From contig CM067379.1 in the NCBI GenBank assembly GCA_034510155.1, forward strand, positions 15,783,771 to 15,847,770: a stretch of DNA of 64,000 nucleotides, written 5' to 3'. The number at the start of each line of letters is the position of its first letter. Positions within the stretch are counted from its first letter, which is position 1. The notes beneath the pieces were generated by a model. It ran no database searches. It was not told the origin of the DNA and saw nothing but the letters and a program-made list of their open reading frames with translations. Below, in pieces: positions 1-12,262 of this stretch. The translations under genes were made by a program, and so were the position numbers. The DNA comes from Eucriotettix oculatus. Its lineage: Eukaryota > Arthropoda > Insecta > Orthoptera > Tetrigidae.

Positions 1-484
1 GAGGCCCTCAGGTCTCTCTCGCAGACGGCGTTATTGGAATTCCAGGGCGGATGCACGCATCTCCGCGGCTAATTGAAAATATAGGCCTGGAATAACAACC
101 TCTACAAGGTCCACGGCCTTCCCAAACTTCACATCTCACGGGCCACATTCAAGGTTCCTAACCAGACTTATTAAGCTACCTTCTAATTTCGTGAGGAAGA
201 AATCAGAATATCTGTATAGCACGCCATCTTCTCATGAATAAAATTGTCTGTTTACGTGTACGAATCGGGAGGAACCGAGTGTTCCTTCCGTATGCAGATT
301 AAAGCGCATGGAATAATTTAGACTAAATTTTGTACAGGTTTACTTACGACCCGGATACGAACGCTGTAGGGGTAACACATGATCACCGTCTCTAGAGCCG
401 GGATTCGTCTGAAGCGTGAATGTTAACAAATTATGAATAAAATAAGGGTCACCGCGATTGCCAGTGTTTCCTCCCGCTGAATTT
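1..484. other. unannotated AT-rich DNA
   Basis: I see no gene, repeat or RNA here. Short stretches are mildly GC-richer (1-130), but there is no long open frame with recognisable motifs. Confidence 0.5.
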
Positions 485-1240
485 TTGTCTTTCTGAAGGT
501 ACCACTTTTACTTTTTTTCTTACCGAGAGTATTTTGGATCTTATTAATATACAGAGAGAGAATTTTTTAGTCTGTCGAGTTTCCTGGATTATTTTTGGTT
601 CTATGTTTTGACTGTCATGGTGCATGGATCATATCGTACTCTCTTAATATTCCGTAAATATTTCAGACTCTCCTAGGATACTGGGAATACGTTTGCGGAT
701 CTCTTAGGATACAAGCATTACCCAAAGTATTTTTTTTAAAAAAAGTTTTGGTTTCTAGAGTAAACGATAATGGTTTTTTTCTCTCTCAGGGTAATGGGAA
801 CAATTTCGATTTTCTTGGGAAGTCACATTTATTTTTTACTATATCAAGGTACCAGTAGAGTTTTTGACTCCCTTAAAGTGCGTAAAAATTTTGTACTTAC
901 TGAAGGTAACCGGTGAAGGGGATGGGGTGTATTTTTGGACCTCTTAGGATACCTATTTATTTTTACTTTCTGAAGGATTTGGTAATATTTTTTGTGACTT
1001 AAAATGAACGAAAATATTTTTTCCTCTCTCAAGGTACTGGGAATAATTTTATACTCTTTGGAGAAAAAAACGAGAGTATTATTTTACTATCTCAAGGTAC
1101 CGAGGAAAATTTTTGATTCTCTTACTGTACCTGAAAAAAAAATTTTTTACTTGCAAGTTCAAGGTAACAGGGGCACTTTTGGATTTCTTGGGATACCGAG
1201 TTGCCTGGATTATTTTTGACTCGTTTATTGTGTCAGTAGA
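485..1240. repeat. degenerate ~60-bp minisatellite
   Basis: A loosely repeated motif of the form T-run, GAYTCTCT, AAGGTACCGGGRA recurs through this stretch. AAGGTAM or close variants begin near 496, 846, 903, 1031, 1093 and 1161, with GGGTAATGGG near 785. Spacing is mostly 57-68 bp, once about twice that. Half-steps marked by AGGATAC or GGGATACC (near 676, 707, 945, 1190) suggest a ~30-bp subunit that was doubled. The copies are too diverged for exact boundaries. Open frames of 62-71 codons across it are by-products of the T-rich repeat. Confidence 0.6.
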
Positions 1241-3159
1241 GTCATTATACTGGTTATGATAAAATTAAAAAACCTTCGGAAAAAGGGTTGGTAGGGGCGT
1301 GTGAGAAGGTTTAAAGGTTTTAAAAAAAGTGACTCTCTCGATGTAGGTTACATCACCCGGCGACTGAGGAATTATTTTCGGGTGAAATACTTGATCGGGT
1401 TAATAGAAATAAATACCGAGGCAACACTGGACACCCAGTTACTTACCAATAAGAAAAAATTTCATGCAACGTCGGGGGTTGAAATTTTAGATACTGTAAT
1501 TAAAGGACTGAAGAGTTCCTTTAAGTTGGGGGACCAAACGTTCTGGAATAGAAGTATTTCATTTTTTACTTTTGGCCATTCTTTGTTGTTTTATTTCATG
1601 GCAGACTACGCTAAATAGATCACTGCCCTATTTCTCTACAAATTTGTCGAGATCCTTGACTAAGATGTTTATTTTTCTCAGATCAGAAATATTTATGGGA
1701 AAAGAAAGCGTTGAAAACAAGAAATTAAATGGAATTATATTATTATTATTACAATGTATTGACGTTTCCAGATATTACTAATGACATTTCGGACCTAACT
1801 ACATAAATAAAGTAACAACCCCATTATTAACATTTCGTTGTGTTGACTGAAAGTCTAATTTAACTAACTACGTGTAACCATTAGCCCCTCGTTACGAAAA
1901 ATAAACGAGGAAATATTTCAACTGCAGCCACTGTCCCCGTTCCTTCTTTTTTCTTTTTGTATTTTCATTTTGTGTGTTTCCCCGTTTACCATGTGGAGTA
2001 ATTTATTTTTATGTTTTGAATACATGTAAAATTATTCAAAATACAAGCGAAATGTGGCTCAAATAAATTCACTGGCATCTGTGGCCAAAAAAGGAGCATA
2101 ATAATAGTAAACTGAATAATAGTAAACACCAGCTGCCTTGCTTTACATTAACAGTTGTGCAAACATTTACGTGTTAATTCTTATGAATATCTCCGAAATT
2201 AAAACAGAAAAAAAACTAATAAAGTCGTCTGTTAGGCCAATACAGTAAATATATTGTATTTTACACGTGTTTACTAAAGTTTTACGGGGTATTTTATTTA
2301 ATTTTAAATCAAATCATTTTGATTGACTAAATTTTTCGAGCTACGAAAGTCGTAGGTCGGTTGGTTGAAACTCAGGTATCGGGCCTGACCTCACAACATC
2401 TACGGGAGTGGTCCTTTGAAGGATTAAGAACCCCCACCGCTGGCCTTAGAATCATAAATATTTGTGTCGGGTGGAAGCTTCGGTCTCTAAATTTTGGCAC
2501 GTCTGAGACTTTCTCTCAGAATGTTCAGTGTACGATGTTTCACGTTTATGCGCGACTCGTGCGAACCCTGCATATAGGGATGTAGTGAATTAAATATTGG
2601 AAGAAAACAATTGATTTAACATTAAACTTAAATTAAAAAGGATTGCAAACAAAACTAAAGAAATTATTAGGAATAATAAACGTAGTTTCTTTGTTAAACT
2701 CGTGTCCTTGACGAAAAATATTGTCTCTCTAAGATTTACTAAGTACTATTGCTTAAATAAAGTTAATGGACAATTTAGAAATAAGAATTCAAAAACTACA
2801 ACTGTTGCGTTAATTTAAAAACAATATGGTTCTTCCTACTCTGCATACTGTGATTTTTCTCGAGCATATTCAGGGCAACTAAGTGTGAACGATTGAAATG
2901 GATGACCAAGTACGCAGCAGCTCTGCAGTGTGGCAGGAATTAACTGCGCCCAGATTCCCCCGAACATGGGAGCGCATTCATGAGCTTCATCCTCAAAGGA
3001 CTCCTTTTTTTTCCTCTCTTATTTGAGACATTACTGTTTGCCAAGTCGGGTTTGGCTCAGTGAAGACGAATTAACTGTAATTTGTTGTAAGTCCTGGTAC
3101 AAATATCACAGTCAGGAATTAAAAAATACAACCTTGAACTAAAATTATTAAAATGTTAT
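1241..3159. other. AT-rich DNA without recognised genes
   Basis: A 106-codon frame at 1301-1618 opens with GTG, matches no family I recognise and has no splice or promoter context, so I do not call it a gene. The minisatellite may fade out into its first part (GACTCTCTCGATGTAGG at about 1331). The rest is AT-rich with no clear element. Confidence 0.5.
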
Positions 3160-3846
3160 TTGTTGTTGTTGTGGTATTCAGTCCTATGACTGGTCTGATC
3201 CATGCTAAACTAAATTGAGCAAGCCTTTTCATGACCACTTAACTACCACATCCCCCATTCTCCCTAATCTGCTTCCCTCTAATGCTAATTTTACAAGACC
3301 TTCATGTCTTAAAACGTGGCGTATTAATCTATCCCGTCTCTTGGACAACGTCCTTTATATTTTTCGCTCTTCTCCTATTCTATTTATAACTTCCTCGTTT
3401 GTGAATCTTTCCACACACCTCATTCTCCTACAGCACCACATTTCAAAGGCTTCTATTGTTTTCCTTTCCGCAACTCCTGTTGTCCACGTTTCTCGCCTCA
3501 TATAACGCCACGCTCCATACCAACATTTTTAGCAACGATTTTACCCATAGGTAAATTTCTCTTCCTTGCTTCTGCTATCCTATTCTAGTTATTACGCCTT
3601 CCCAAGTAGCAGAATTCCTTTAACTTCCTTCAAAACATTCCTTCCCAACCTAACAGTCTCTGTTATTCCACTGTTTCCCGAACTACAACCCGTCACCTTG
3701 GTTTTTCCTTCTATTAATCCTCATGTTGAACTCTTTCTCCAAGACAACGTTCACGCCATCTATTATGGTTTTCAAGTCTTCTTCTGACTCCCCTAATACT
3801 ACAATATCATCGGCAAAGTGTAGGGTTTTTATTTCGTCTCCTTATT
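3160..3846 (-). mobile_element. LINE fragment, family 1 (3' half, with RT FADD box)
   Basis: Read on the minus strand this is the 3' part of a non-LTR retrotransposon. It opens in the reverse-transcriptase palm with the catalytic box FADD (codons at 3818-3807), followed by IVVLGESEEDLKTIIDGVN and a stretch ending near NMRIN. It then continues through the C-terminal region to a 3' end whose complement reads GTTGTTGTTGTGGTATTCAG at about 3163-3182. The frame is broken by indels. The 5' portion (endonuclease and fingers) is missing, as is usual for LINE copies that stop early in reverse transcription. The same family recurs at least thirteen times in the window. Clade (RTE or Jockey group) cannot be assigned from these pieces. 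Confidence 0.85.
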
Positions 3847-4376
3847 AAGTATTCATCGAAATGTAATTTATTAAACTACTATTTGGCTTAATCCCTGTCC
3901 CGTGTCTCTGCTCTTAAAATTTTTATTTCCACTTTAAGAGAGAGAATCCAGTCAGTCCTCCCTCTGCACCGTTTATATATAAATTTAAATGGATTAACAA
4001 ATTACACTTGTTTGCTTTAATTTATTTCATCATATTTCAGCGCGTGTCATTCGGTTGCGGATCAGTATATAAATATTTAAATTTCTTATTCAAGGCCACG
4101 TTTGCTTAATTATTTTTCCATGTTTATCCTGATGTGTGCTTCTTCGCAAGGCTTATTTTTGGTTTGGTGTTTTATAGACCTACATAACCTTATACAAATA
4201 TTAATAGTAGAAAAAAAATATTAAACAAACAACATCATTCTAGAGTTGTGAAGGTCAGCCGCGTCAATCTCCGTTCCATTTCTCCGTTAAATGTTCAGCG
4301 TAACTTCAAAGACTTTTTAATTATATAAAATTATTCGACCTATTTTCAAACTTTACTCTTGATACAGCTTAAAAAA

Positions 4377-4420
4377 CAAAACATCGTTTCGGTACGTATT
4401 TGTACCTTTTTGATGTTTTT
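4377..4420 (-). ncRNA. hammerhead-ribozyme-like motif (core decayed)
   Basis: On the minus strand a perfect stem GGTAC/GTACC closes a six-base loop and is followed directly by GAAAC. The flanks can also pair (AAAACAT with ATGTTTT), giving the nested two-stem layout of a type I hammerhead. The CUGANGA box has decayed to a UCAAAAA-like sequence, so it should be inactive. It resembles the copy at 17058-17098. Confidence 0.4.
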
Positions 4421-4657
4421 ATGTCCATAAGGTTTCATTACGAGGTATACTATACCTAGAAAACACAGCAGTAAGTTACAAAATTACCTGTTGAGGTTAG
4501 ATTTGTGTTGGGGAAAAATATTTCAGTATCTTCTGGAGCTCATGGGTTAATTTATTTGTAAACTTTACTGATACTGTTTTGTGGTGACTCATGACCCTTA
4601 CATTCATCGGGTAAAGCAAAAATAATTTAGTTTTTGTTATTTGCGTACAGCAGGACG

Positions 4658-5058
4658 GAAAACGAGAATGGTTTGGTGAGGCCGAGTAGGCGGGAAACGT
4701 CGCCGTTTACAACATTATTTATTGCCTGGGGTGCATTGTATTCGACACTTGGTCCCAGGAGCTGTCCTGAGAAGGTCGGAAATGGGAGAGCAGTGGCTGA
4801 ACAGGCGTCAAAGTTAATTTCGGCCTGCGTAAAAGTTAATTTCGGCATGTTCAAGAAAGAAGATTCATTTGTAGTACGGAAAACAAAAAGATAACATTTG
4901 ATGGAGATTTAAGCTGAAGAAGAGGCGCTAGAGGATCTAGACGTGTTCAGCAAAGGAACATCCGGCAACGGCAAACCAAGAACGACGTCACCAGGCCCTT
5001 GTTAATATCTGGTAACGGCATTTTTACCCGGTTTTTCCACTCAAACCATTCTCGTTTG
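4658..5058. repeat. possible short-TIR element
   Basis: AACGAGAATGGTTTG near 4660 and its exact inverse CAAACCATTCTCGTT near 5042 bracket about 370 bp. The interior contains a small tandem doubling (AAAGTTAATTTCGGC twice near 4809-4844) and is open over about 75-87 codons on both strands. It could be a MITE, but no target-site duplication is evident and 15 bp may be chance. Confidence 0.3.
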
Positions 5059-6050
5059 ATTCGCGATTTTTAAATTTCAACTATATCGTTCGTCACCCGC
5101 GTTCCCGGGAGCAGCCATTTAGAAGCTGCGTAGATTCTTTTTTTTTTGCTTTACCGACTGAGCCAATTTGATATTCGTAAATTTATATTTTTTTTCACTA
5201 AAATTTAATTTGAGTTAGATTTCTTTTGGAAATTTGATAATGTAATATCGTAATTGAATGGAATATATATTCAAATTAAATACACTTTTTTATTATTATT
5301 TAACAATTCCTTGTTATAATAATATTTTTGTTGGTGTAAGCAAAGCCAAACACCACAGTTTCCCCAAGCCTGTGTTTCAGTTTTTAAAATTTTAGTCCGT
5401 TCTGAAACATAGCCTTTGTAGGAATGACGTCAATTTGTTTAGAGTCGACTACAAATTTAAAACCCTTTACTGTTAATATTAATTTTCCAAACGCGTCTCT
5501 GACATAAAAGGATGCATTTCCCCCCACATGATGAAATATTTTCTCCTTATTATATTCATATAACCCGCTGTTGATATTCCTGGATGGCGCCCGTAAACGT
5601 TTTACAGCCGTTCCACATCCGCTTCGTTAGTATGTCGGAAGACTGTGGCAAGCTTCTGTTTTACGTTTCCTGCAGACATTCCAAGTTGTCGATGGAATGA
5701 ATAGTAATGTGAAACAGTCCCTCGAGGGTGGCCCACGTAGGTACATGACACCCCTCAATACCTGCAGCAAGTAGGTCAAGCACCGAAATACCAGAAAACG
5801 TTTAGGCACAGAGGTATATAGAATAATTTTAAAAATAGACGGTTCCCAAAAAAGAAATACTGAACGTTATCCTCAGTTGGGTGCTGTAAAATAATACTTG
5901 TAACGTACTGTGGTAATGTAAAAGTCCCGAATTTTCTACGTGTTTTCCTGGTATATCTACGGATAAAATAATCCCTTGAAGTTACTCCAATAATTTTTTG
6001 ACAAATGACTAATATGTAAAAAGACAGTTAAATATATATTTACATATCAA
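5059..6050. other. AT-rich DNA without recognised genes
   Basis: No homology or structural signal that I can name. A GC-richer patch at 5580-5800 is open for about 60 codons on the minus strand, with no recognisable motif. Confidence 0.5.
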
Positions 6051-6182
6051 GTATAATATTAAAAATATAGCAAAATATTAACAAAAATAGTATAGTATGA
6101 TATTAAAATATAGTAAAATATTAACAAAAATAGTGTAGCATAATATTAAAAATATAGAAAAATATTAACAAAAATAGTATAT
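6051..6182. repeat. 43-bp tandem repeat, three copies
   Basis: Units start near 6051, 6090 and 6133 and share ATATTAAAAATATAG and AAAATATTAACAAAAATAGT. The array abuts the 5' truncation point of the next LINE fragment. Confidence 0.75.
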
Positions 6183-6183
6183 A

Positions 6184-6942
6184 GGAGGATTTATTGACAG
6201 ATAGAATGTTAGTTAGGAAGAGATCAGTTTGGTTTTAGGAAGAACGTAGGGACAAGAGAAACAATATTGACTCTGCGTTTAATATTAAAAGACAGGAAAA
6301 GGAAAAACAGACACCTACGTTCTATGACATTTGTAGATTTAGAAAAGGCGGTTGATAATGTGAACTGTAACACACTATTAAGGATTTAGAAGAGCACTGG
6401 AATAAAAAAAATCGAGAGTTAGCAATAATCTCCATAGAAGGCAGGCAGCAGTAATTAGAATTGAAGATCAGGAAAAGAAAACCGAAATCAAGGAAGGAAT
6501 AAAACGAGGATGGAGTCTGTCGCCCATACTCTTTAACTTATTTATAGACCAGGTGATGAAGAAATTTGAAACGGATAATGGAAAATGAATCATACTGCAA
6601 GGGGGGAAACCCCAACGCTTGCTGGAGACATTGTTGTATTAGGTGATTCAAAAGAAGACTTGGAAACCACAATAAATGGCATGATCGTGATCCTGGAGGA
6701 ACACCACAACATGCGGATTAGTAGAGATAAAACCAAGGTAATGGAGTGTAGTATGGGAAAAAGGAGAATGACAAAGGCTGAAAATTTGGGAAGGGTTATT
6801 TTGAAAAAAAGTTAAGTTGGCATAATAAGTAGATTAGGATAGCACAGGTAAGGGAAATATTTGCAACATAAAAAAGAGGAATTTACTTATGGGTAATATA
6901 AGTGTGAATATTAGGAAATCATTGCTAAAAATGTTGGTGTGG
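6184..6942 (+). mobile_element. LINE fragment, family 1 (RT fingers and palm)
   Basis: Plus-strand conceptual translation gives reverse-transcriptase motifs in order. FGFRKNVGTRE with TFVDLEKAVDNV lies near 6229-6360. A GWSLSPILFNLFIDQ motif (the usual G-CPLSPxLFN box) lies near 6510-6555. LAGDIVVLGDSKEDLE lies near 6618-6665, where the FADD box has decayed to AGD. NMRISRDKTKVMECSMG follows. Frameshifts and stops separate these segments, so it is dead. It is the longest RT stretch of the family in the window and ends inside the element, so it is truncated at both ends. Confidence 0.88.
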
Positions 6943-8312
6943 TTGAGCTGAAAGTCTCAACGGAAGACAAACTGTCCGATATTGGATCATTCCAAGAAAA
7001 GAAAAGAAAAATACCCACGTGTGAGGGAAAATCTATCGTTTCATCCCCCCTCAATCCTTGAGTCATGGAATTGATTTGTCGTGATTTTGGTGGCATTCGT
7101 CAGCACTTTGGACGCGTCCGATAGGGAGAGAACACTTGATGGTGGTGGTACTACTACCAAGAGGAGGGACCGGAAAACTCCTATCGGGTTTCTCAAAGTG
7201 CGTCCGCCGCGTGCACAAGTGCCAGTACGCATTCCACTTGAAATACTCTCCTTCTCTCTGGTCATCATGAGAGAACTTCCCGTCGAACAGAGGGTGATTA
7301 TTATCCCGTGAACGAACAAAATAAAATAGGAGAATAAGACACTTACGGAGGAGTTTTGTAATTGAGCAAAAGATAATTGAGCAATTGATAACAATGGCCA
7401 GCCCTACATATGACTGTAAAAAAGTTAAAATATATTCAATCAAGTACGTAACAGCAAAAAAAACCATTTTTCAAATTACCGAATTTTGAGAATAATTGTC
7501 AAAATATCTTAACAAAAAACAAGTTTACGAAAACAATATTTTGTACATTACTACACATGTGTATCTTTAACACACAGTTGAAATTTCAGCTCAGTAGCAG
7601 TTCATTTAAAGGAATTTCAAATTTCAATCCCCGTGTCTCTTAAGGTAAGTGAACTTCACGTATATGGAAAACGTAGTTAACTCGGTGAAGTTATTGGGAT
7701 GTCTGTAGTCACAATTGATAATTGCTGAAATTCTAATTTTCCCTTTATATACATAATTTTTTTTTCCGGTTCGTCAGCGATATCGATATCTATAATTAAA
7801 TTCAAAACGCTGCGCGGAATAATATTAAAAGTAATGACGATGATAATAATAATAATAAAAGAAATCGACTTCTAAAGCGCTAACAACGATAATTACTCGG
7901 ATTGAAATCGAATTTGCTCGACCTGTTGGAACGAATGAACGAACGAACAAACGATACGAATTATTGTTTCCATTTAAAATTAGCGCGACTGTTGTGAAGT
8001 TTTAATGAGATATGCAAATGCTGTCTGCAGCGCCGCTCTTGCGCCTAAACCTTCACACCAGGAGGGAGGAAAACACTTTACAACTTTAGCAAAAATAAAT
8101 AAAAATTTAAAGGAGTAGTGGCGACGACCCAGATCTTGTTGGCAATAAAGTCGTAGGGATGTGCTCCAAAATCATACTTCCCAAATTAATATTGTTTATG
8201 ATAGCAACATCAAAGGGCGAGTACAGGGAAACAACTTCAGGGGGGGTTAAAGAGACTGCACGTGTCCTTCTTCTTCACTTAATACTCGAATCTACATGAA
8301 TTATAGATTGGA
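6943..8312. other. AT-rich DNA with a GC-richer patch
   Basis: A 134-codon minus-strand frame at 7063-7467 overlaps other open frames on both strands (7041-7394 minus, 7081-7311 plus). None shows a known domain. (AAT)n microsatellite sequence lies at about 7835-7860. No element boundaries are visible. Confidence 0.45.
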
Positions 8313-8687
8313 ATTAAGCGCATTAAATGTACATTGAAATTTGGTGCTGTAGAAGAATGAGATGGATGGATAGGGTAACTAACCAGGAACAACTAAGCAA
8401 AATAGGGGGAAGAGAGAACAATACGCAGGATGTTGACCAAGAAAAGGGATAGATTAATAGGTCAGCTTTGGAGACTTGAGGGACTTATAAAATTAGCTGT
8501 AGAGGGAAGTGACGAAAGAGGGAGGCCAAGGACCTTATGCCCTAAGCAGATTATGGAGGGTGTGGTACTTACCGTAGGAATGAAAAGGCTTTACCAGCGC
8601 AGTTTCAAATGGAGGGTTTCATCAGACGAGTTTTAGGACTGAATACCACAGCAAAAATGTCAATACTCGATTAAGCGCATTAAATGT
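8313..8687 (+). mobile_element. LINE fragment, family 1, with 18-bp target-site duplication
   Basis: A 5'-truncated copy begins near 8333 in the C-terminal coding part (GTGCTGTAGAAGAATGAGAT) and ends at the family's 3' end (GGACTGAATACCACAGCAA near 8635-8654). It is flanked by a perfect 18-bp direct repeat, ATTAAGCGCATTAAATGT, at 8313-8330 and 8670-8687. That repeat is the mark of target-primed insertion. The residual frame at 8430-8636 matches the LKTLTKRRDRLIG-type C-terminal segment of the family. Confidence 0.88.
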
Positions 8688-9057
8688 CTTACAATTGTTG
8701 AAATTATTTTTAAAAAGTCCATATTAGATGAGAATTATCAAGTAGTATTTCAAGTAATAGTCTTTCCACAAACCTACACAAAGGTCGTGACGTGAATTTT
8801 TAAAATTATATATATTACGGATAACTATGGAGTAATTTAAATTCTCCGGGAAACTAAATGAACCCTTTATTCCGTATCTTCGGGTATTTTATTGTTTGAG
8901 TCAAAAAGAGAGAATGATATATGAGAAGCAAACAAGAGAGAAGGATGTCAGAGAAGAAAACCAAACAAATAAATCAGGTTCACTGAGAAAGGGGAGGGGG
9001 ATAGAGAGAGAGAGAGAGATATGAAGGAAATCGTGTAGAAGGATAACACACTCAAAC
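8688..9057. other. AT-rich DNA with a (GA)n tract
   Basis: A GA dinucleotide run lies at about 9002-9021 within a purine-rich stretch from 8900. No gene is seen. Confidence 0.5.
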
Positions 9058-9239
9058 AATGGAATACCCGGGTTGACTGCAGACTGACAAGTTCGGAATT
9101 AGGAGTGACACGTGGTAAGCGTGTCGATTCTCCAGCAGTCTTAATCCCAGTCTCCGTGATTGTGACGTCACAAACACCCAAGACCAAGTCAGGATTGGAA
9201 GCCGTGAAGGAGTGACACTGGCCACCAGACCACAGGAGG
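9058..9239 (-). mobile_element. tRNA-related SINE, family B
   Basis: Read on the minus strand it starts with GGTCTGGTGGCCAGTG. It then continues through the family signature GACTGGGATTAAGACTGCTG and CACGTGTCACTCC to CTGCAGTCAACCCGGG. The same order is seen at 21165, 29225, 51835 and 63462. The head resembles the A-box side of a tRNA. The box B here is degenerate, so it is likely an old copy. Confidence 0.75.
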
Positions 9240-9273
9240 TTGGCATGTGAATATTTTGGGGTTTATGAAATAC

Positions 9274-9514
9274 TTTATTCTGCCGTCCAAAGTGGAAAGG
9301 CACTAAATAAAATTTTTCGAGTTTTCAAATTATTTCACGGTTAAATTTAATATAATAAATTTATAAAGAAAAATTAATATTTCTCAGTACGAATAAATCC
9401 TTTTACAATTAGATAAGGGGTTTATGTAGTGTCGAAGCTTACAAAAACTTTATACGATGATTTCTGAAAAGAATTTTTTTGGCTTACTGCCTTTCTCCTT
9501 TGGACGGCAGAATT
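9274..9514. repeat. short fold-back element candidate
   Basis: ATTCTGCCGTCCAAAG near 9277 and its inverse CTTTGGACGGCAGAAT near 9499 are 16-bp exact arms. They extend to about 28 bp with a few mismatches (GGAAAGGCAC against GCCTTTCTCC). The ~180-bp spacer is AT-rich. This is probably a MITE or a pair of inverted arms. Confidence 0.5.
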
Positions 9515-11997
9515 GTATGATGAATGTAATAGGAGTCAAGGTGAAGACTGAGAATTAATGTTTGGAAATTTTTTTAAAAATGCTCAAGTGTGAGTCGGGT
9601 ATGTTTTTCCGAAAAGTAATGGCGACGTAGGCGCTGATGGCTGATGGACACGGAGAAGGTGTTGGCACATAGTTATGCAGAAGGGAGTGGGGGCGGATTT
9701 GGATGGTTGTGGCACCACGAGGATGATTGTTCACGGTGTTAGGTGTGGGTCAGTAAATAAGAAGAGTCAATCTTTGACTGTTGATGTATGAGGCAACGTT
9801 GGTTTCATTTCCTTTAATCTTCAATTTTTTTTCCGATCACCGATAAAGAAAACTGGTAACCTTCTGTTCATGTGTGGACTTTTAACCATATAAGCATTAA
9901 GTATCCACAGCCTGAATTTTGCCTCTTAATCTGTTATATTTTTTGGTTGCCTGTGAGTGTGTCGTGATGGCTAGATTATTGACTGAGATGGTGGAGGTGT
10001 AGGATTGTTAGCAGATTTGACAGGTAGGAAGGAGCTGGCAGGTGTTCCTGGTGGTAATTACGCAGGTGTCTAACGAGCAGCAGCTTTGGCTGGCCTGGGC
10101 GACTCTCATTACGCCTCTGACACACCAGGAATCAAGGGACGTTCCTCAAGGGCCGGCCCACGGCCAACAGTTGGCCTTGCAATTACCGTACTTACGCCGA
10201 ATCTTAAGACCACCGAGAGTTTCAATCAAATCCACATATACGCCGCTCTCCACTGTAATTCATTTACAGTATGTACAGAAGTTCCCCAACCTGAATATTA
10301 TTTCTTTGGCGTTCAGTCCTCTAATCTAATTTTATTCATGTGTCTGATTTTGTTCGGACCATATCAAAGGAATATTTTTTTTAAAAAATAGAAAAAAGAA
10401 AAAAACAGCAACAAAGTGAAGAATAACAGGATCCAGTCGCTTGAGTGTCGGACAGTTGTGAAGGGACGACATTAAAATCGTTTATTTGAACGGCGTTGGT
10501 TTTCCTTTGTGACAAGTGAGGCATGGCTCGTTATCGCCGGTTTGCTAAAAATATAAAGCAGCGTTTCGCCCCTTTTGAAAAAAAAACACAGTCGCCGCAT
10601 CCTAAAGCTGGGGTTTGCCTGGGGTTAAGGGAGGGAGAGGGACGGGGGAGAGTCTGACCGTTATCGGGGCAGCAGTCGTCGAGAAAGACACACTGCGGGC
10701 GAAACGATCTGATATTTGGTGAGCAAATTGGTTCGGAACCAGAGGAAATTAGCAGCATTAGAAGGCGGTGTAACGACAGCAAACAACTTCAACCCTCCCA
10801 GGGAAGATATGAATTAAGTTACAATTAACTACTTTGAAATTCTAATCTAAAACGTCTTTTCGTACAACGAACCTGAGAATAAAGTATAAAAAAATTACAA
10901 ATTAATTAACACGATCTAAATGATGCCGGGATCATATTAATTATTTCATGAATTTAAGTTTAGGTTTTAATATATACATTTATTTAAAGAAAAACACTAC
11001 AATTTTAAATGGGGTCCTGCGCGAAGATTTCAACTTCAAAAATAAATAATTAAAGGGGACGACTTTAAATTTCTCAGGGTTAGATTATTATTCGCGTCAC
11101 CACGTGCAGCAGCTTCCGTTCTCTGGACGAACCTGTTTTGTTTGCGTGTGCGTCTTGGTGCGAATTAACTGGTGACTGTACGTCCTTCTTATTCCCTCGT
11201 TGTTCGGGTTGAAAATGACGCTGCCGGAATTGAGGAAAATTCGAGCCTTTTCCTCCATACTCCCTTGTTGTTAAAACCTTATGCCTTCGCTGCTATCTCG
11301 AATGTCTCACACCATGATGTTGCTTTCTCGAGTTGGCCGACGGTTTAGCATCACTTTTCATTGTTCCACTGCTTCCTCCCCTATTCCAACGGTTTATCAT
11401 CCTATACTTCTCCTGTAGCTCCTCAACTTTTCCGGCGGTTTACCATTACTATACTGTCCACTGCTTCCTCCAATGATCAATCCACTCTTCATACTGACTA
11501 CTTTCCCGCCGATCACCTTCGCAGGTCAACTCCGTATCAGCACGTGACGATTGTCTGCCAATCATCGAGAGTTCTCTGTCAAGCGCGGGAGATCTTTATT
11601 TTTTTGTTGACACAGGTAAGTGTCCCTAGGAAATCCCGAAAGGTGAACGCTCTTTTAGCCAAAAACAAGTATACCATTAACGAAGCAGTCAGGTATATCT
11701 ATCCAGCCGCCAACTCGGCGCCCGAATAAAAACCCCCTTTTCCTGGCCAGCGACATGCTCTTGCAGAAATTTAATTTAATCTAAAATTGCATAAATTTGA
11801 ATTAAATTTAGCAGGATTCTACTGCACTACAAGGATAAATAAAATTAAATATCAATGCAAAAGACTCCCATAAATATACAGAATAGCACAAACCAAGATA
11901 AGGAGAAGAAAATATTTACCCGAAAAAAACTACTGTAAAATGTAGATATTAACGAGATGAAAAGTTTCAAGGATGCGGAAAAGTCATACATTTTTTT
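9515..11997. other. unannotated DNA, mixed composition
   Basis: Includes a GT-rich patch (9590-10030) and a GC-richer patch (10040-10300). A 122-codon frame at 11361-11729 has no domain I recognise and no exon-like boundaries. Otherwise AT-rich sequence. Confidence 0.45.
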
Positions 11998-12262
11998 TGG
12001 AATAATACTGCAAGGAGAAGAAGAAATAAAAACCCTACTACGCTTTGCCGATGACACTGTACTAGTAGGAGAGTTAAACGAAGACTTGGAAAACATAATA
12101 AATGGCATGGAGGAAGAGTTAAACATGGAGATTAATTGAGGGGAAACCAACATGATGGAGTGTAGTGTAGGAAACAGTGAAATAGCAAATGCTGTTATAT
12201 TGGGAAGGGGAATTTTGACGGAAGTTAAGTAGTTCTGCTACTTATGCATTTTAGAAAAGTAA
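11998..12262 (+). mobile_element. LINE fragment, family 1 (RT palm with intact FADD)
   Basis: The copy begins at the shared ATACTGCAAGG point. It keeps an open frame through the catalytic FADD box (12044-12055) and on to TVLVGELNEDLENIINGMEE, then stops after NMEIN at about 12139. Homology continues out of frame to about 12262 (GGGAAGGGGAATTTTGACGG). It lacks both ends of the element. Confidence 0.85.

Noticed and set aside
1301..1618. 106-codon frame opening with GTG
   Set aside because: No ATG start, no family resemblance, AT-rich surroundings.
7063..7467. 134-codon minus-strand open frame
   Set aside because: Overlaps other open frames on both strands, has no recognisable domain and no clear exon boundaries.
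11361..11729. 122-codon frame as a retroelement gag or host exon
   Set aside because: No zinc knuckle, coiled coil or splice context. The composition alone can explain it.
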